Origin: Quercus robur
Taxonomy: Eukaryota > Streptophyta > Magnoliopsida > Fagales > Fagaceae
Assembly (NCBI RefSeq): GCF_932294415.1
Contig: NC_065545.1
Location: 41,020,327 to 41,084,326, forward strand
Direction of reading: 5' to 3'
Length of the DNA stretch: 64,000 bases
Position 1 is the stretch's first letter, and every line of letters starts with the position of its first letter. A model generated the notes under the pieces. The model was given only the letters and a program-made list of their open reading frames with translations. It was not told where the DNA came from and searched no databases. This document shows positions 1 through 11,154 of this stretch, piece after piece. The position numbers were made by a program, and so were the translations under genes.

Positions 1-1054
1 GGGAGGGTGCTAATAGAGGTCATCGGAGTGATGATGTCGAAATTGCATGAAATTTGGTAGATTAAAGGGAAACAACATTCTGATCCAGACTCAAGATTTT
101 AGTTTCAAAGTTAGAATAAAGTCTCTTTTGTTTTGGGATGTCTCTTAGAGACAATATTTTAAATTTTCGCAATTATCTAAATTTTGTTATTTTTGGCAAA
201 AATAGCTATTTGTCACCTAATAACGTGATTAGCATAGATTAGGATTTTTAGGTGTTTTCATAGCCGCCCTAGGGTTTCTTTTACTATTTAAACATATTGT
301 AGCCTTCAGGACAATTTAGTTTTCAAATTTATAGAAATACAGACTTTGTCTAATTCTCTCTGGTGTTTAGTTTCTTTTTCATTCAGAAAAAAACGTGTTT
401 GTTTTCTTGTAGCTTCCGCGACATCATTCTATCTAATTGGCTATGTGATTAATTTGGAGTACTTAGTCAGTTAGTTGGTACTGCATTTAGTTAGTTACTA
501 GCTAGTCTAACAGATTGTCAATGGCCTAGTTAAATATATAAGGCTGATTCTCATGATAGATTATTGTACATTCATTCATTCATTCAAGAAATATATATTT
601 CTAGTCTCAAACAAACTCCTCTCAATTGCTCTATTCATTGTGCTCTTTTAGAATAAGTGAATGATCACAGGTTTGGAGATTGAACCCTCTTCACACTTAA
701 GCGGCAATTGAGCTCGCTCGGCCCTGTAATCCCATAAAGCTTATCCATCCCTATTATTCTTTTACTGGGCCCTGAGCTGAGCCCACGAGCCCGTTATTCT
801 ATTTTCAGATCCCCACGCAAAGTATCCTTGCTACCGTGAATTGTGAAATATAGAGACTTTTCTTCTTGCTATACGAAAGGATTTAGACAAGAAAATGACT
901 TTAGAAATTACCAATGTTTTTAAACATATATAGTGTGTGGTGAAATCTTATAATCATGCCATAAAATCCTCAATCAAATTCTTTTTTATAAGTTTTGAAT
1001 GAATCTCTGGTGCATGTGGTGGAATTACTCAGTTGTTTGACTTGCAAAACTCTA

Positions 1055-1545
1055 AAGAGAAAGTGTGGTCTTCCCCATCTCTTTAATTCCCACTATGGAT
1101 ATGAACGAAACATTTTCTTCCACATCAATGTTAAATAATAAATCTATGATCATTTTCTTATCCTCTTCTCTCCCAACAACTTATTCTTCTCGTACGAATG
1201 AGTGAGTTTGGTCCCTCTCCCTCACCTTTATTTGCAAAGGATGCTCTATCAATTGGAATTTGTTCCTATCATTTGCTGTTGCATGCCATCAAGTCTCTCC
1301 CTTATGGCCATTAATTTGTGAGCCATTTTAAAATAAAAAGCAATTTGGTTTGAGCTCAAAAAGAAAGTGTGTACCTTCTTTGCCATTTTATCACCACCCA
1401 TCACCCTTCGGCGCAAGTCTTCAGTAGAGAAATCACTCAACAGATCATCCTCGCCATATACTGCATCTCTAAGCTTCTTGAGCCAGTCCCTGACTTGATG
1501 ATTCCTGTCTTGCTGCTCCTCTGCATCCTTGTCCTGAAGTCTGCC
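1055..1545 (-). pseudogene. CC-NB-ARC (CNL, RGA-type) resistance gene fragment
   Basis: This is the debris of an intracellular NLR immune receptor. Read on the minus strand, a good splice acceptor (tttcttag) lies just before 1545. The frame then gives the coiled-coil (Rx-N) text DAEEQQDRNHQVRDWLKKL, then YGEDDLLSDFSTEDLRRRV and KMAHKLMAIRERLDG. Near 1280 the frame is lost by about one base. The next frame continues with ANDRNKFQLIEHPL and VREE, then a stop at 1191-1193, then VVGREEDKKMIIDLL and a P-loop remnant GIKEMGKTTL near 1061-1095. The P-loop is damaged (normally GGxGKTT) and is followed by another stop. No LRR or complete NB-ARC domain is present. The part below 1277 is shared with copy B (16715-16940). 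It is certainly broken; the family call rests on the conserved CC and P-loop text. Confidence 0.8.
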
Positions 1546-2663
1546 CTAAGAAAAATAGTTAAGATGCATTTAATTCTTTATTAAATTGAGGTAAACCAAA
1601 AGTAATGTAAAATAAAAACCTTTATAGCCGGTTAAAAAGTAACGTAAAATACACTTAAAAAGCTAGTGAGAAGCAATGTAAAAAGAAGAATGGGTCACAA
1701 TATTCAGCAAAAAGAAAAATAACTGGTCATAGAGCAATATAATAAGAAGTTGTTTGTCATCTTTTATGGTCTAACGAAGGTTTATGGGAAATTTCCTAAA
1801 TGCATGTGATCTGCAATTTGCTCCTCAAACGTCAAAAGAAGGGTTAGAAATTTCTTACACCATGCCAAACTTGTTTGTCCTCTCCCTCAAAGTGTTTGGT
1901 GGGGGCAAATAATTCATTGGAAATTTTCACAACTACAGTATTCTCCTCAAAAGTTGTGCCAATCTACTTTTTCTCTCTCTCTCTCTCTGAAATTAATACA
2001 ACACAATATTTGGTGGACTGAGATTCTCTAACATTAATATTGTTTGGTGGAAAAAAGAAGAGATTCAAGTTCGTAATTTTCAGATTCTCAACCCAACAAC
2101 CCGGTATTCTTAGGTTTTGTAAGACAGGTTGTAATTGTACCAAACTGAATCAAGCTGATTATTATAATTTTAAGATCATTTAATTTTGGTTAAAATGTAA
2201 AATTGACTTTCTAATTTTCTTCAGATTTTATTTTAGTCCCCTAATTTTACTTTTGTTTAATTTCAATCCTCTAAGTTTCAGATTTATTCAATTAAGGTCT
2301 TTTTCGTAAACTTTTGTTAAAATTTTTTGAAAAAAAAATTCTGAAAAATATTTTTTAATCATTAATTGAATTTTCTTAATTTAAAAAATTGGAAGAAAAA
2401 TTTATAAAATTGAAAAATTAACCACAACATATAACAAAAGTTAATGGAAGAGTCTTAATTGAATAAACTTGAAAATTAGAGGACTGAAATGAACAAAAGC
2501 AAAATTAGAGTATTGAAATGAAATCTGAAGAAATTTAGAAAGTCAATTTTGCATTATATGAAAAATTGAAAGAGCTGGTCAAAATAGTGAATTACATTTT
2601 CGTTTTTCATAAAAAGCTTTCTAAAGTAGTTTACATATATGCCTTAAGGGCATACATTAGTAA

Positions 2664-2699
<36 letters not shown>

Positions 2700-3029
2700 T
2701 CCCCAAAAATTAATGGTAATGAAAAAAAAAATTATATCGGTCAAAAACAATATAAAAACTTAAGAAGAAACTTTTCTAACTGGCCAAAAAGTAACTTAAA
2801 AAGAACAAATGCCACATAAATTTATTGGGAGTTGCGCCAATGACCCCATTTCTTTTACTTTTGTCACTCTCATAATGTTAATAGTTGGGTTTTGTTGATG
2901 AATATTCATAGAGCATACATTAACCATTCATTTTTAAATAATTTAAAAAATTAAATAAAAATTAACAAAAAAATTTGTTAGCTTTTTCAAATTTCTATAA
3001 AAAAATTTTAATTTTAATTTTTTTTTACT
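1278..3029. other. Copy-A-only block, non-coding except for the CNL exon
   Basis: This block is present in copy A and missing from copy B. In copy B the join reads catttgct, then ttatccc, then actaatatatgcc. It holds the coiled-coil part of the CNL fragment (1278-1545), AT-rich DNA with a CT microsatellite near 1972-1988, a fold-back element (2192-2557) and a TA microsatellite at 2668-2694. No other gene is seen. Confidence 0.7.
2192..2557. mobile_element. Fold-back MITE with arms of about 110 bases
   Basis: The left end (from about 2195, atgtaaaattgactttcta) is matched in reverse complement by the right end (up to about 2555, tagaaagtcaattttgcat). The match continues imperfectly for about 100 bases inward, with the shared pieces cttcagattt, cctctaa and tttattcaatta. 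The centre is AT-rich and non-coding. This is the structure of a small non-autonomous inverted-repeat element. No clear target-site duplication was found, so its superfamily is unassigned. Confidence 0.65.
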
Positions 3030-3068
3030 AATATATGCCTTAAAAAGCACATGTTAATAAATTCCATG

Positions 3069-3266
3069 TTAATAACATGACTTTTTCGTTAGATTATGGT
3101 ACGTTGTGATTGGAATTGGCGAATAGAAACAAAGGAAAAAAGAGAGTCTTGAAATCTTTCCACAAAAGTCACCATGTGGCGGTTTCCAGTGAGTTTCCAC
3201 ACTAACTTTATCTTCAAAGCAATTGGCTATCAGTGACCTTTGCAAATCAGGCACAGCCCTTAACAA
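3069..3266 (-). other. Short open frame conserved in both duplication copies
   Basis: A 65-codon minus-strand frame contains FEDKVSVETHWKPPHGDFCG. The same frame is kept in copy B at 16995-17192 with a few substitutions. I do not recognise it. It may be a gene scrap that has stayed open only because the copies are young. There is no start-site or splice support. Confidence 0.25.
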
Positions 3267-3965
3267 CTTTGCTCAATTTTCAACACTAATCATTTCATCA
3301 AACCTATCAAATTCCTAGACATGACCACTGATCGAAGCACCATGCCAAGATAATAATAAAGGTTTCTTGGAAATTCCCCTCCCCCTCTCTCTCACTCTCT
3401 AGCATTTTCCTGGGTGGATTGATACACGTTGAGTAGAAGGATTGGAAAATTTTTTTTACATACGCATAAAGAACCTTAAAAGTTGTGTATGTTCCTTCTC
3501 TTTTTCTCTCTGTAAAGAAAAATTTTAGTCACATCGTAAATTTCACCGAAGATTTCATATACTCTTTCACAATCACAATTTTGTTCGTGGGAGGTCCACC
3601 ACAATACAATATTATGAAGAGGGTATGAAATTTTCAATTACTCTCTGAAATTAACACTATGTTTAAAGAAAGGGAAAAAAAAAATTAAGGGAATAGATTT
3701 GGAAAAAAAAAAAAAAAGACAGAAAATACTATTTATGTATGTGTTTGGAAGTAAAAATGAAAAAAAAAAAAAGAAAAGACAAGGAAAGAAAACGAAGGAA
3801 AAAATAATGCTAAAAAATTATTTTATTTTTTATTTTTGTAAATTATAAATGAATAATTCAATAGGAAGAATTAAACGTAATTTTACAAAAATATTCAGAA
3901 CTTTTTTATACTTTTACGAGGGTACAAGAGTAATCTTGTATAAAAAGTTAATCATTTCTCTTTTT

Positions 3966-4319
3966 TTTTTCTTTCAAATCGGATAGAAACAAAATTCGGA
4001 AAAATGTGTGGAATCCAAAATTTTCCCATTTTTTACTTCCTCTCGTCCAGTACAGCTAAACATTGGGGTGAGTTTGGTTCAGCTTTTTGAAACTGAGCTT
4101 TTTGAAAAAGTGGAGTTTTTAAAAAGTATTTTATGAAATTGGGTTTTTTGTAAAAGCTGAGTGTTTGGTAAAAGTTATTAAAAAGTGTTTTTTGAAAAAA
4201 CTGAGTGTTTTGGCTAGAACTTATAAAAGTGGTGGCTTGAGTGATAAATTACCAAAAAGGACAATGTATATATAAAAAAGTTTATTTCATACTTAAATCA
4301 ACTACTTCATAATACTTAA
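3966..4319. other. Intergenic, AT-rich, with TTTTTGAAA-type internal repeats
   Basis: From about 4068 the text repeats variants of gagctttttgaaa, aaaagtgttttttgaaaa and gtgtttggtaaaag for about 170 bases. It resembles the subterminal end of a small DNA transposon. A matching far end was not identified. No coding signal is seen. Confidence 0.4.
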
Positions 4320-4680
4320 ATCAATTTTTCTCTTTCTAAAAAAATTATTTTTCTCTCAACAATATTAGCTAATAATAACAACCCACTTAAGATTTATTGT
4401 GAAAGTATTGTGAAAATATTGCGATAATTGATACTGATTTTAATTTGAACGTACTATTACAATTATTTTTTTTTCTCATAGATATTAGCTAATAATAACC
4501 TACTACTTAAGATTTATTGTAAAATTATTGCGAAAATATTGTGATAATTGATACTGATTTTAATTTGAATCTACTATTAAAATTTTTTTTTTTCTCTTTC
4601 TAAAAAAATTATTTTTTTCTCACCAATATTAGCTAATAATAACCTATCACTTAAGATTTACTGTGAAAATATTGTGATAG
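4320..4680. repeat. Three-copy AT-rich tandem repeat (about 120-145 bases)
   Basis: The core tattagctaataataac recurs at about 4363, 4483 and 4627. Each copy is followed by a version of acttaagatttattgtgaaa, and the first two continue to gataattgatactgattttaatttgaa. The third copy is cut off after the word attgtgatag. The array is non-coding. Confidence 0.8.
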
Positions 4681-4877
4681 CATTTTTTTTCCCCTCTCTT
4701 TTTTCTCCTCCACACACGTATCCTTACTCTTTTCTTTTTCTCCTTCTTTCCTTTTTTTCCCCCTACCATTTCCCCCAAACTCCAGAACGTTCTTGAGAGC
4801 TCTCTTTCTTCCTCTTTCTTTTTTTTTTTATTTTCTTTCATCCTTTCTCCCTTTTCTCTTAGCACTTTGTCTGCAAG

Positions 4878-4880
<3 letters not shown>

Positions 4881-4932
<52 letters not shown>
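4881..4932. repeat. (AT)n microsatellite
   Basis: An uninterrupted run of alternating A and T, about 52 bases long, directly after a CT-rich tract. Confidence 0.95.
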
Positions 4933-4935
<3 letters not shown>

Positions 4936-5815
4936 CTAGTTAGATGATGTTATGTGCATATTAAAGGTCAATGGCAAAATACAATAATATTTAGTTTATA
5001 AATATTAATAAATTTATAAATCAAATTCAACCCTATCTAATTTTTTAATTTTCAAATTCCTCTAATTTGAAAGAATTAAAAATAAAGGTTTCTCCTCAAT
5101 TCCTTGCTTCCATCCATCCTATTGTACTGTGTTATTCTTTAATTAACAGGTCTGGAAAAGAAGTTAATTTGATTTTGGACTGTGATTACAAGTTTCAGTA
5201 AAGAGGCAATGTGATAATAATTATATAATTATAATGTACCTATTGGTTTTTGGAAGTTTATAACATTCTTGCTATCTTTATTTATTTATTTATTTTTTTG
5301 TATGGTACTGTACTTTCAAGAAATCAAGTACTGGGTAATTTTTTTCCACTTTTTTTTATCTTTTGTAAATTTTATATTATTAAGTGGATTATAAATATTT
5401 AAGATAATAATTAGTATTTAGCCTACATAATGGGAGACGATAGATTACAATGGGAGATAATAATTTGATAAGAATTTTTATTAATTAGCTAAGAGTTTTT
5501 ATTTTTATTTATTATAATTTGATAATTACAATGGGAGATAATAAATTTAAATTTTAAATGTCTCCACCGAAGATATCTGAAAACTCAAAACTTGTTGATC
5601 GGGAGTAACTACCAAAATATCAACACTTGGATATTATTAGATAACAAATTTTAATAATTGATCATGATTTTTCATTTCGTCTACAAGTGTTACATATGTG
5701 ATATATGTAGGCTACTCTCCACTTTGAGAATTGTTATCCAGATGTCTGAAAATACAAATTTTTTTTCTAAATAACAATAAATATTAAAAAATTTAGTTAA
5801 TTGTCACGTTTCAAA
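4933..5815. other. Intergenic AT-rich DNA
   Basis: No coding region, inverted repeat or array of note was seen, apart from three scattered occurrences of the phrase atgggaga followed by taataa or cgatag between 5430 and 5540. Confidence 0.5.
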
Positions 5816-5819
5816 ACAA

Positions 5820-6215
5820 TGTTGAAAACTAGCATCTCGAGTGTCTAAAACTCGAGTTCCAAGATAAAAATCGAGTTTTTAAGTCTTGATTTGTAAGTGG
5901 ATTAGTTGAAAGTGGAAAAAAATTAAGCTGAAAATCGAGTTTTAAAGACTCGATTTCCATAAAGTGAATAAAAACACCGCTATAGGTCTATAAAACGTCA
6001 CTATAGGGATTAAAAACGCCACTATAGGATTCCATAAATCTGTACTTATGAAAAAAAATTTTCTAGGAAAACGCCGCTATAGGGCTTTAAAACGACACTG
6101 AAAGGCTTAAAAACGCCACTATAGGTGAAATTTTTTTCGCATGAAACTCGAGTCTTAAAGACTCGAGATCTATGTGGCATTTTTCTAAAATGGATCTCGA
6201 GTTTGTAAAACTCGA
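5820..6215. repeat. CTCGAG / GCCACTATAGG interspersed repeat cluster
   Basis: Two short words alternate here. The first is the palindrome-bearing word ctcgag, with arms such as taaaactcgag or gactcgag, near 5836-5850, 6150-6168 and 6193-6213; the degenerate form atcgagtttttaa also occurs. The second is aacgccactatagg and close variants (cgccgctataggg, cgtcactataggg), about six times between 5975 and 6125. This looks like part of a repeated, probably transposable, sequence rather than a gene. No ends were defined. Confidence 0.6.
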
Positions 6216-6315
6216 GATGTTACTTTCCTTTATTGTTTCAAACTTTGCCTAACTAACTATATACAATTCTTTTGCATTGCTGTTTTGCACATTACCTCCT
6301 GAAAATACACACTAT

Positions 6316-6351
<36 letters not shown>

Positions 6352-6539
6352 AGAATGAAAATACACACTACGTTAATTGACACAATGACTCAACTTTTAT
6401 ATATTGTATTGTATTGTATTATTATTATTATATCACATCATATATAACTTTATGAGGAGAACCTGAATCATTCTCACTTCAGTGACATAGGGTGAAAGTT
6501 TAAGGTTGTTAATTTGGATTTTATACCCTAAAATTTCAG

Positions 6540-6654
6540 AATTTATCTTTTTAGCATATTGTCCAATTCCTTTAAGTGCTGAAAACTCTTCAGTGGACCA
6601 CATGTCATGGATGTATGTCTCAAGTTGGTTATCCAAGAAAGAAGCTTGAGACAT
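6540..6654 (-). pseudogene. Fragment of hAT-type (TTF/ZMYM1-like) transposase, C-terminal part
   Basis: The minus-strand frame starting at 6654 reads FLDNQLETYIHDM, then STEEFSALKGIGQYAKK. This resembles the region before the hAT dimerisation domain in plant TTF-type zinc-finger transposases (family text of the type QLxxYIxDVRxxxEFxxLKGIxDLAKKM, from general knowledge). After about 38 residues the similarity ends. The dimerisation domain and catalytic parts are absent. The short length limits confidence. Confidence 0.4.
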
Positions 6655-8384
6655 AAAAAAATTCTACTGGTGGCTTTGTCTAGTCTATCAAGTTTACTAA
6701 GTAGGACCCATATATATAAAATTGTACTAGGAGTAGAAGTCTACTACTACTAGGAAAGCTGGAAGGTAACGTGAATTCACTTAATTAGGGATTTTTTTTA
6801 AAATTTTTTTATTGTGTCTTTTGTGTAGAGGGGGGGGGGGGGAATATGGTATTTCAGGTCATTATTAGTCAAAACATTTGAAAGTTCAGGGGGGTAGGTG
6901 CCCCCCCCCCCCCCTCCTCCCTCTGCCCCTAGCCACATTTGTGGAACCAAAATTTTTTTTTTTTGGCTTAGATCTGTAAATTTTTCATATCTCACAAACT
7001 CAAAACACAAAAGAGAGGCTAATAAAGACCGAACTGAGATTGACTGTTGTGCTTGAAATTGATGCCAATTTGCTCTTCAGGTTCATCATTAATTGCAGGA
7101 TTGTGATTAAAGGGGCTTAAGCTTTCATTGCAAATCTCCAGCCACCTCCTTTGTTATGTCAAATGTTAATCACAAAGTTACAAATTCTAAGTACTTAACT
7201 TCCAACGATGGTTATAGAAGATTAGATTGAATATTCTAACTCCTATAGCGGTTGTGGAAGTTAATCCCAAACCTTCTGACTTCCTCAAACATAAAGGAAG
7301 TTACAAGACAAGTAACCGCTTCAAGAGCACAATATATAAACACTCATTTACATCAAATGAAGGTAAGTTTTAGACAACTCCCAAAAAGTTGGAACTCCAG
7401 AATTTAAGAGAGAAACTAACTTAAGCATCGGAGGGTTCTTAGCCAGTCTGCCCTGGTCACCTTTGATCACGTGTTTTCCTTTTCAGGCCTTTCAAGCAAT
7501 CATTAGATCATTGAAGCCTGGAGATTCAGCCTACTGATTTTCTGTGTATCATCAGTAATATTAAGTAACCGGAAATAAATTACCAGTTGGAAATGAAGAA
7601 AAAGAATAATGTACCATGATTTCATCAACATGTAATAAGACTATAAGAGATGTCACTTTAGTTAGGTAGGCAAGGATGAGTAATAAGCATGTGACAATTT
7701 TCCATATTCAATGACAATGAAAGACTTAACCATTCCTAGTACTATCTAGCTATAAGACAATTTCCCTCTAGCTATAAGAAGATTTTCCTCTTTGGACTAG
7801 ACTTTTATGTAGTTCAGAAATACCCCTAAACCTTACGTTTGACAAGAAAAAAATTTGAAGACAACTCGGTAAAAATATATTTCCAACTCCATTTAAAATG
7901 CCTATAAAATAGGACACTCTCCTACTAATCAATGTTTTCAAAACAAACTTATCCAAAATTTAAAAATAAAAAATAAAAACTATGACACTAGACCAAAAAA
8001 AAAAGGTCTCATTGCACCCGTAAAGCACGTGTGATGAGGCTAGTATATATATATGAAAATAGTGGGTGAGTGAGTGATGGAATTTGAACCAAAGATATGA
8101 ATTACTACATACATAAAGTTTGTATAATATTTTCTTTTCACTTGGCTTAGGATAATAATTATCACATATTTACTATTGCACGCTCATCGTGGGGTGAAAT
8201 TGTATTTTTTAAATACAATTTTAGTTACAAAATCACGTTTCACAATTTTAACTGAAACAATATTTTCATAGCACAATTTCAAACCTTTATGCATGCACCT
8301 TTGTACAAGTACGTGTTGCGTACAAGTTCTAGTCAGGAGTGTGTATGGCAATGTATGATAAGCTGTGTATACCAATAATTTCCC
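6655..8384. other. Intergenic stretch without recognised gene
   Basis: AT-rich DNA with homopolymers (G run at 6830-6842, C run at 6900-6914, T run near 6950) and a TA tract near 8044. Several short open frames occur, none with recognisable protein text. It lies between the hAT scrap and the Tat element's tandem array. The missing 3' LTR of the Tat element would be expected to start here but was not found. Confidence 0.5.
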
Positions 8385-8905
8385 CTTGTCTTATTTCATC
8401 CTTCATGGATGAACCATCCACTTTTAGTTTATACCCGTCCACTTTTTGGACTTGGAATTTTCATCCTCTTGGGATGATCCGTCCAGTCCGTGGACTCTAG
8501 CCTATACCCGTTCCAATTTTGTGGGTTTAGAAAGTTCATCAACCTGGGATGGTCCGTCCAGTTTGAGGACTTTGTTTATATCCATCCACTTTTGTGGATT
8601 TAGAATTTTCATCCTCCAAGGATGATTCGTCCAGCTTGTGGATTTTATTTATATCTGTCCATTTTTGTGGACTTAGAATCTTCATCCTACTGGGATGATT
8701 CGTCCAACTTGTGGACTTTATTTATATCCGTCCATTTTTGTGGACTTAGAATCTTCATCCTCCTAGGATGATTCGTCTAGCTTGTGGACTTTATTTATAT
8801 CCGTCCATTTTTGTGGACAGAATCTTCATCCTTCGGGGATGATCTGTCTAGCTTGTGGACTTTATTTATATCCGTCCACTTTTGTGGACTTTGAATTTTT
8901 CCAAC
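8385..8905. repeat. 73-base tandem repeat array in the Tat 3' region
   Basis: About seven copies share gtggactttatttatatccg, tccacttttgtggac, and catcctnntgggatgatncg followed by tccag. Phase markers at about 8413, 8487, 8561, 8635, 8708, 8781 and 8852 give a period of 71-74 bases. Each unit contains short inverted pieces (gtccac...gtggac) that could pair. Arrays of this kind between integrase and the 3' LTR are known for Tat elements. I infer that this array belongs to the element rather than being an independent satellite. Confidence 0.9.
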
Positions 8906-9118
8906 TTTTGGAATTTGTGAGAATTCAAGTTGAAAAGACATAGATGTGTCTGAATATTCTTCTTAAAAAAAATCATGTGTTTGCAGAAAAGTACCTGCCA
9001 CCTTGGGCTTAAAAAGATACTTAAAGTATTGTAGCAAAAAGTTGTTAAAGTAAAACTAATAATTGTAGTAAAAACTAAATAAACTGGGAAAAAGCGTCGA
9101 TGCTCTTCATATTGTCTC

Positions 9119-9906
9119 TACTGATAGTATTTCCGTAGGTGCTCCGTGTTCCATGGGTGCTGAAGTTTTTGACCGTCCAGCTTCTTGAGGTGGTAGGTGC
9201 TCTTCCTCTACCATGATGCGATCCTGTAGGGTCCTTCCCAATTGGGGCCGAGCTTTCCTTGCGAAGGATCTCTAGTAGCACCCATTACCTTTCGTAGTAC
9301 AAGATCTCCAGCTTGAAAGTCTCTATGCCTGACATTGGAGTTGTAGTGTTTCCCCATGAGATTCTGATACCGCGCCATCCTTTGCTCCGCTGTCACTCGT
9401 ACTTCATCCACCAGGTCGAGCTGAAGGCGCATGGCCTCTTCGTTCTTATCCTCGTCGTAGTTCTCCACTTGATAGCTTGTGAGCCCTACTTCTGCTGGGA
9501 TGACAGTGTCACTTTCGTATGCTAGTCGAAAAGGCGTTTCTCTAGTGGGTGTTCTTGCTGTAGTTTGGTATGCCCACAGAACGCTTGGTTGCTTGTCCGG
9601 CTAGATACCCTTTGCCCTCTTGAGCTGGGTCTTGACGATCTTGAGCAAGGACTGGTTTGTGACTTCAGCTTGCCCATTGGCCTGTGGGTGTGCGGGCGAC
9701 GAGTAGTGATTCTTGATACCTAGCTCTGAACAGAAGTCCCTAAATGCGCTGTTGTCGAATTGCTTCCCATTGTCGGAGACAAGCACTCTAGGTATTCCGT
9801 ACCTACAGATGATATTCCTCCAAACAAAACTTCTAATGTTCCTCTCTGTGATAGTGGCTAGGGCTTCTGCTTCCACCCACTTAGTGAAGTAGTTGATACC
9901 AACCAC
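9119..9906 (-). pseudogene. Tat retrotransposon integrase core and C-terminus
   Basis: DDE integrase that inserts the element. From 9906: NYFTKWVEAEALATIT, RVLVSDNGKQFDNSAF (second Asp) and HPQANGQAEVTNQSLLK (catalytic Glu kept). The frame stops at 9601, then continues in another frame to NEEAMRLQLDLVDEVR, FQAGDLVLRKV and LGPNWEGPYRI. An in-frame TAG follows, after which the normal end TYHLKKLDGQKLQHPW runs in the same frame to EHLRKYYQ and the true stop at 9119-9121. The DDE residues are preserved although the gene is broken. Confidence 0.88.
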
Positions 9907-9918
9907 CAGAAACTTTAG

Positions 9919-11154
9919 CTACCTAACTGCTGTTGGGAAGGGGCCCATGATATCTAGTCCCCATTGAGTAAAGGGCCAAGGGGCTGTCATGGGAGTCAGC
10001 TCTTTGGACGGTTGCCTGATGAGATTACTGAACCTTTGACATTTGTCGCAGGCCTTGACATAAGCTTGTGCATCTTTCAGCATTGTAGACCAATAGTATC
10101 CTGCTCGGATCAACTTATGTACTAATGATCGTGCCCCCGAGTGGTTTTTGCAGATACCCTCGTGGACTTCTCTCATTACGTAATTTGCTTCCTCGTGGCT
10201 TAAACACCTCAGATACGATCGAGAGAATCCTATTTTGTATAAGACATCTTTTATCAGCATAACCCGTGTAGCTTGGACCTTCAACTTCCTGGCGGCGTCA
10301 TTCTCGTCTGGTAATACGCCAGTCTTCAGGTATGATATCAATGGCGTAGTCCAATTGCTTTCAGAATCTACTTCTTGCACATTTGTTCCGTCATCAATCA
10401 GTGAGGAGATTTGAACAAATGACAATACTTGTTCGGGGACAAGCATAAATTCTGCCAAGGTCGCTTTTGCTAGGCGGTCGGCACATTCATTTTCCTTCCT
10501 TGGGATTTGAACAAATCTGACTTCGTGACTACCGATTCGATTCTTCACCTCTTCTAGATACCTCTTCATCCTTTCATTCTTGCACTCGTAGCCGCCATTA
10601 ATTTGACTTGTTACCACTTGTGAGTCGCAGTGTACGACCATGTTTTCAGCACTTGCAACCTTTGCGAGGTCTAGCCCTGCCACCAAGGCTTCATATTCGG
10701 CCTCGTTGTTGGTTGTGGGGAAATCTAGTCGGATCATACACTCGATCTTATCCCCCTCTGGGGTTTGGATAACCACACCGGCCCCTCCTGCTCGCCTATT
10801 GGATGACCCGTTCGCATAAATATTCCACTGCCGCATCTCCTCTGCCCCCTGGCCATCCCCGAGGGTGAATTCAGCGATGAAGTCAACAACTACTTGCCCT
10901 TTTATAGCTGTTCGCGGACGATACTGTATATCAAACTCACTAAGCTCCATTGCCCACAAAGCCATCCGTTCTGCGGTTTCAGGGCTACTCATGGCTCTTC
11001 TTAGGGGCTTGTTCGTCAAGACAACGATGGTATGTGCTTGGAAGTACGGCTTGAGTTTTCGCGCTGTTGTTATTAACACGAGGGCCAACTTCTCCATCTG
11101 AGGGTACCTCTTTTCTACTCCTCAGAGCGCTCGGCTTGTAAAGTAGACCGATCT
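9919..11154 (-). pseudogene. Tat retrotransposon dual RNase H and integrase N-terminus
   Basis: After the connection region comes the first RNase H remnant (LALVLITTARKLKPYF, RPRTAIKGQVVVDFIAEF). Next is a second, archaeal-type RNase H starting WNIYANGSSNRRAGGAGVV and containing NNEAEYEALVAGL and VVHCDSQVV. The first catalytic Asp of this domain, normally in the form DGSS, reads Asn here (NGSS), so the active site is damaged. Then the HHCC zinc-binding region of integrase appears: VHEGICKNHSGARSL, YYWSTMLKDA and CDKCQRFSN. The frame ends at WGLDIMGPFPTAVR, which contains the first catalytic Asp of integrase, followed by a stop. Confidence 0.9.

Larger units (their letters stand above)
1..3970. 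repeat. Segmental duplication, copy A
   Basis: This stretch matches 15580-17890 in the same orientation. Bases 7-1277 align with about 15581-16940, and 3026-3965 align with about 16952-17888, with only a few differences per 60-base row. Copy A contains a block at 1278-3025 that copy B lacks. Copy B contains about 95 bases after the motif ccagactcaaga (near 15672-15766) that copy A lacks at about base 94. The similarity reaches the left edge of the window, so the unit may extend further left. The first 800 bases look like retrotransposon LTR or promoter-like DNA (a TATATAAGG box near 535), but no LTR pair could be defined. Confidence 0.9.

Noticed and set aside
1-800. LTR-like stretch with TATA box
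   Set aside because: No primer-binding site, polypurine tract or paired LTR could be shown; the repeat in copy B is explained by the larger duplication.
6830-6914. Inverted G-run/C-run pair as a functional hairpin
   Set aside because: The pairing is only between homopolymers about 60 bases apart; slippage is a simpler explanation.
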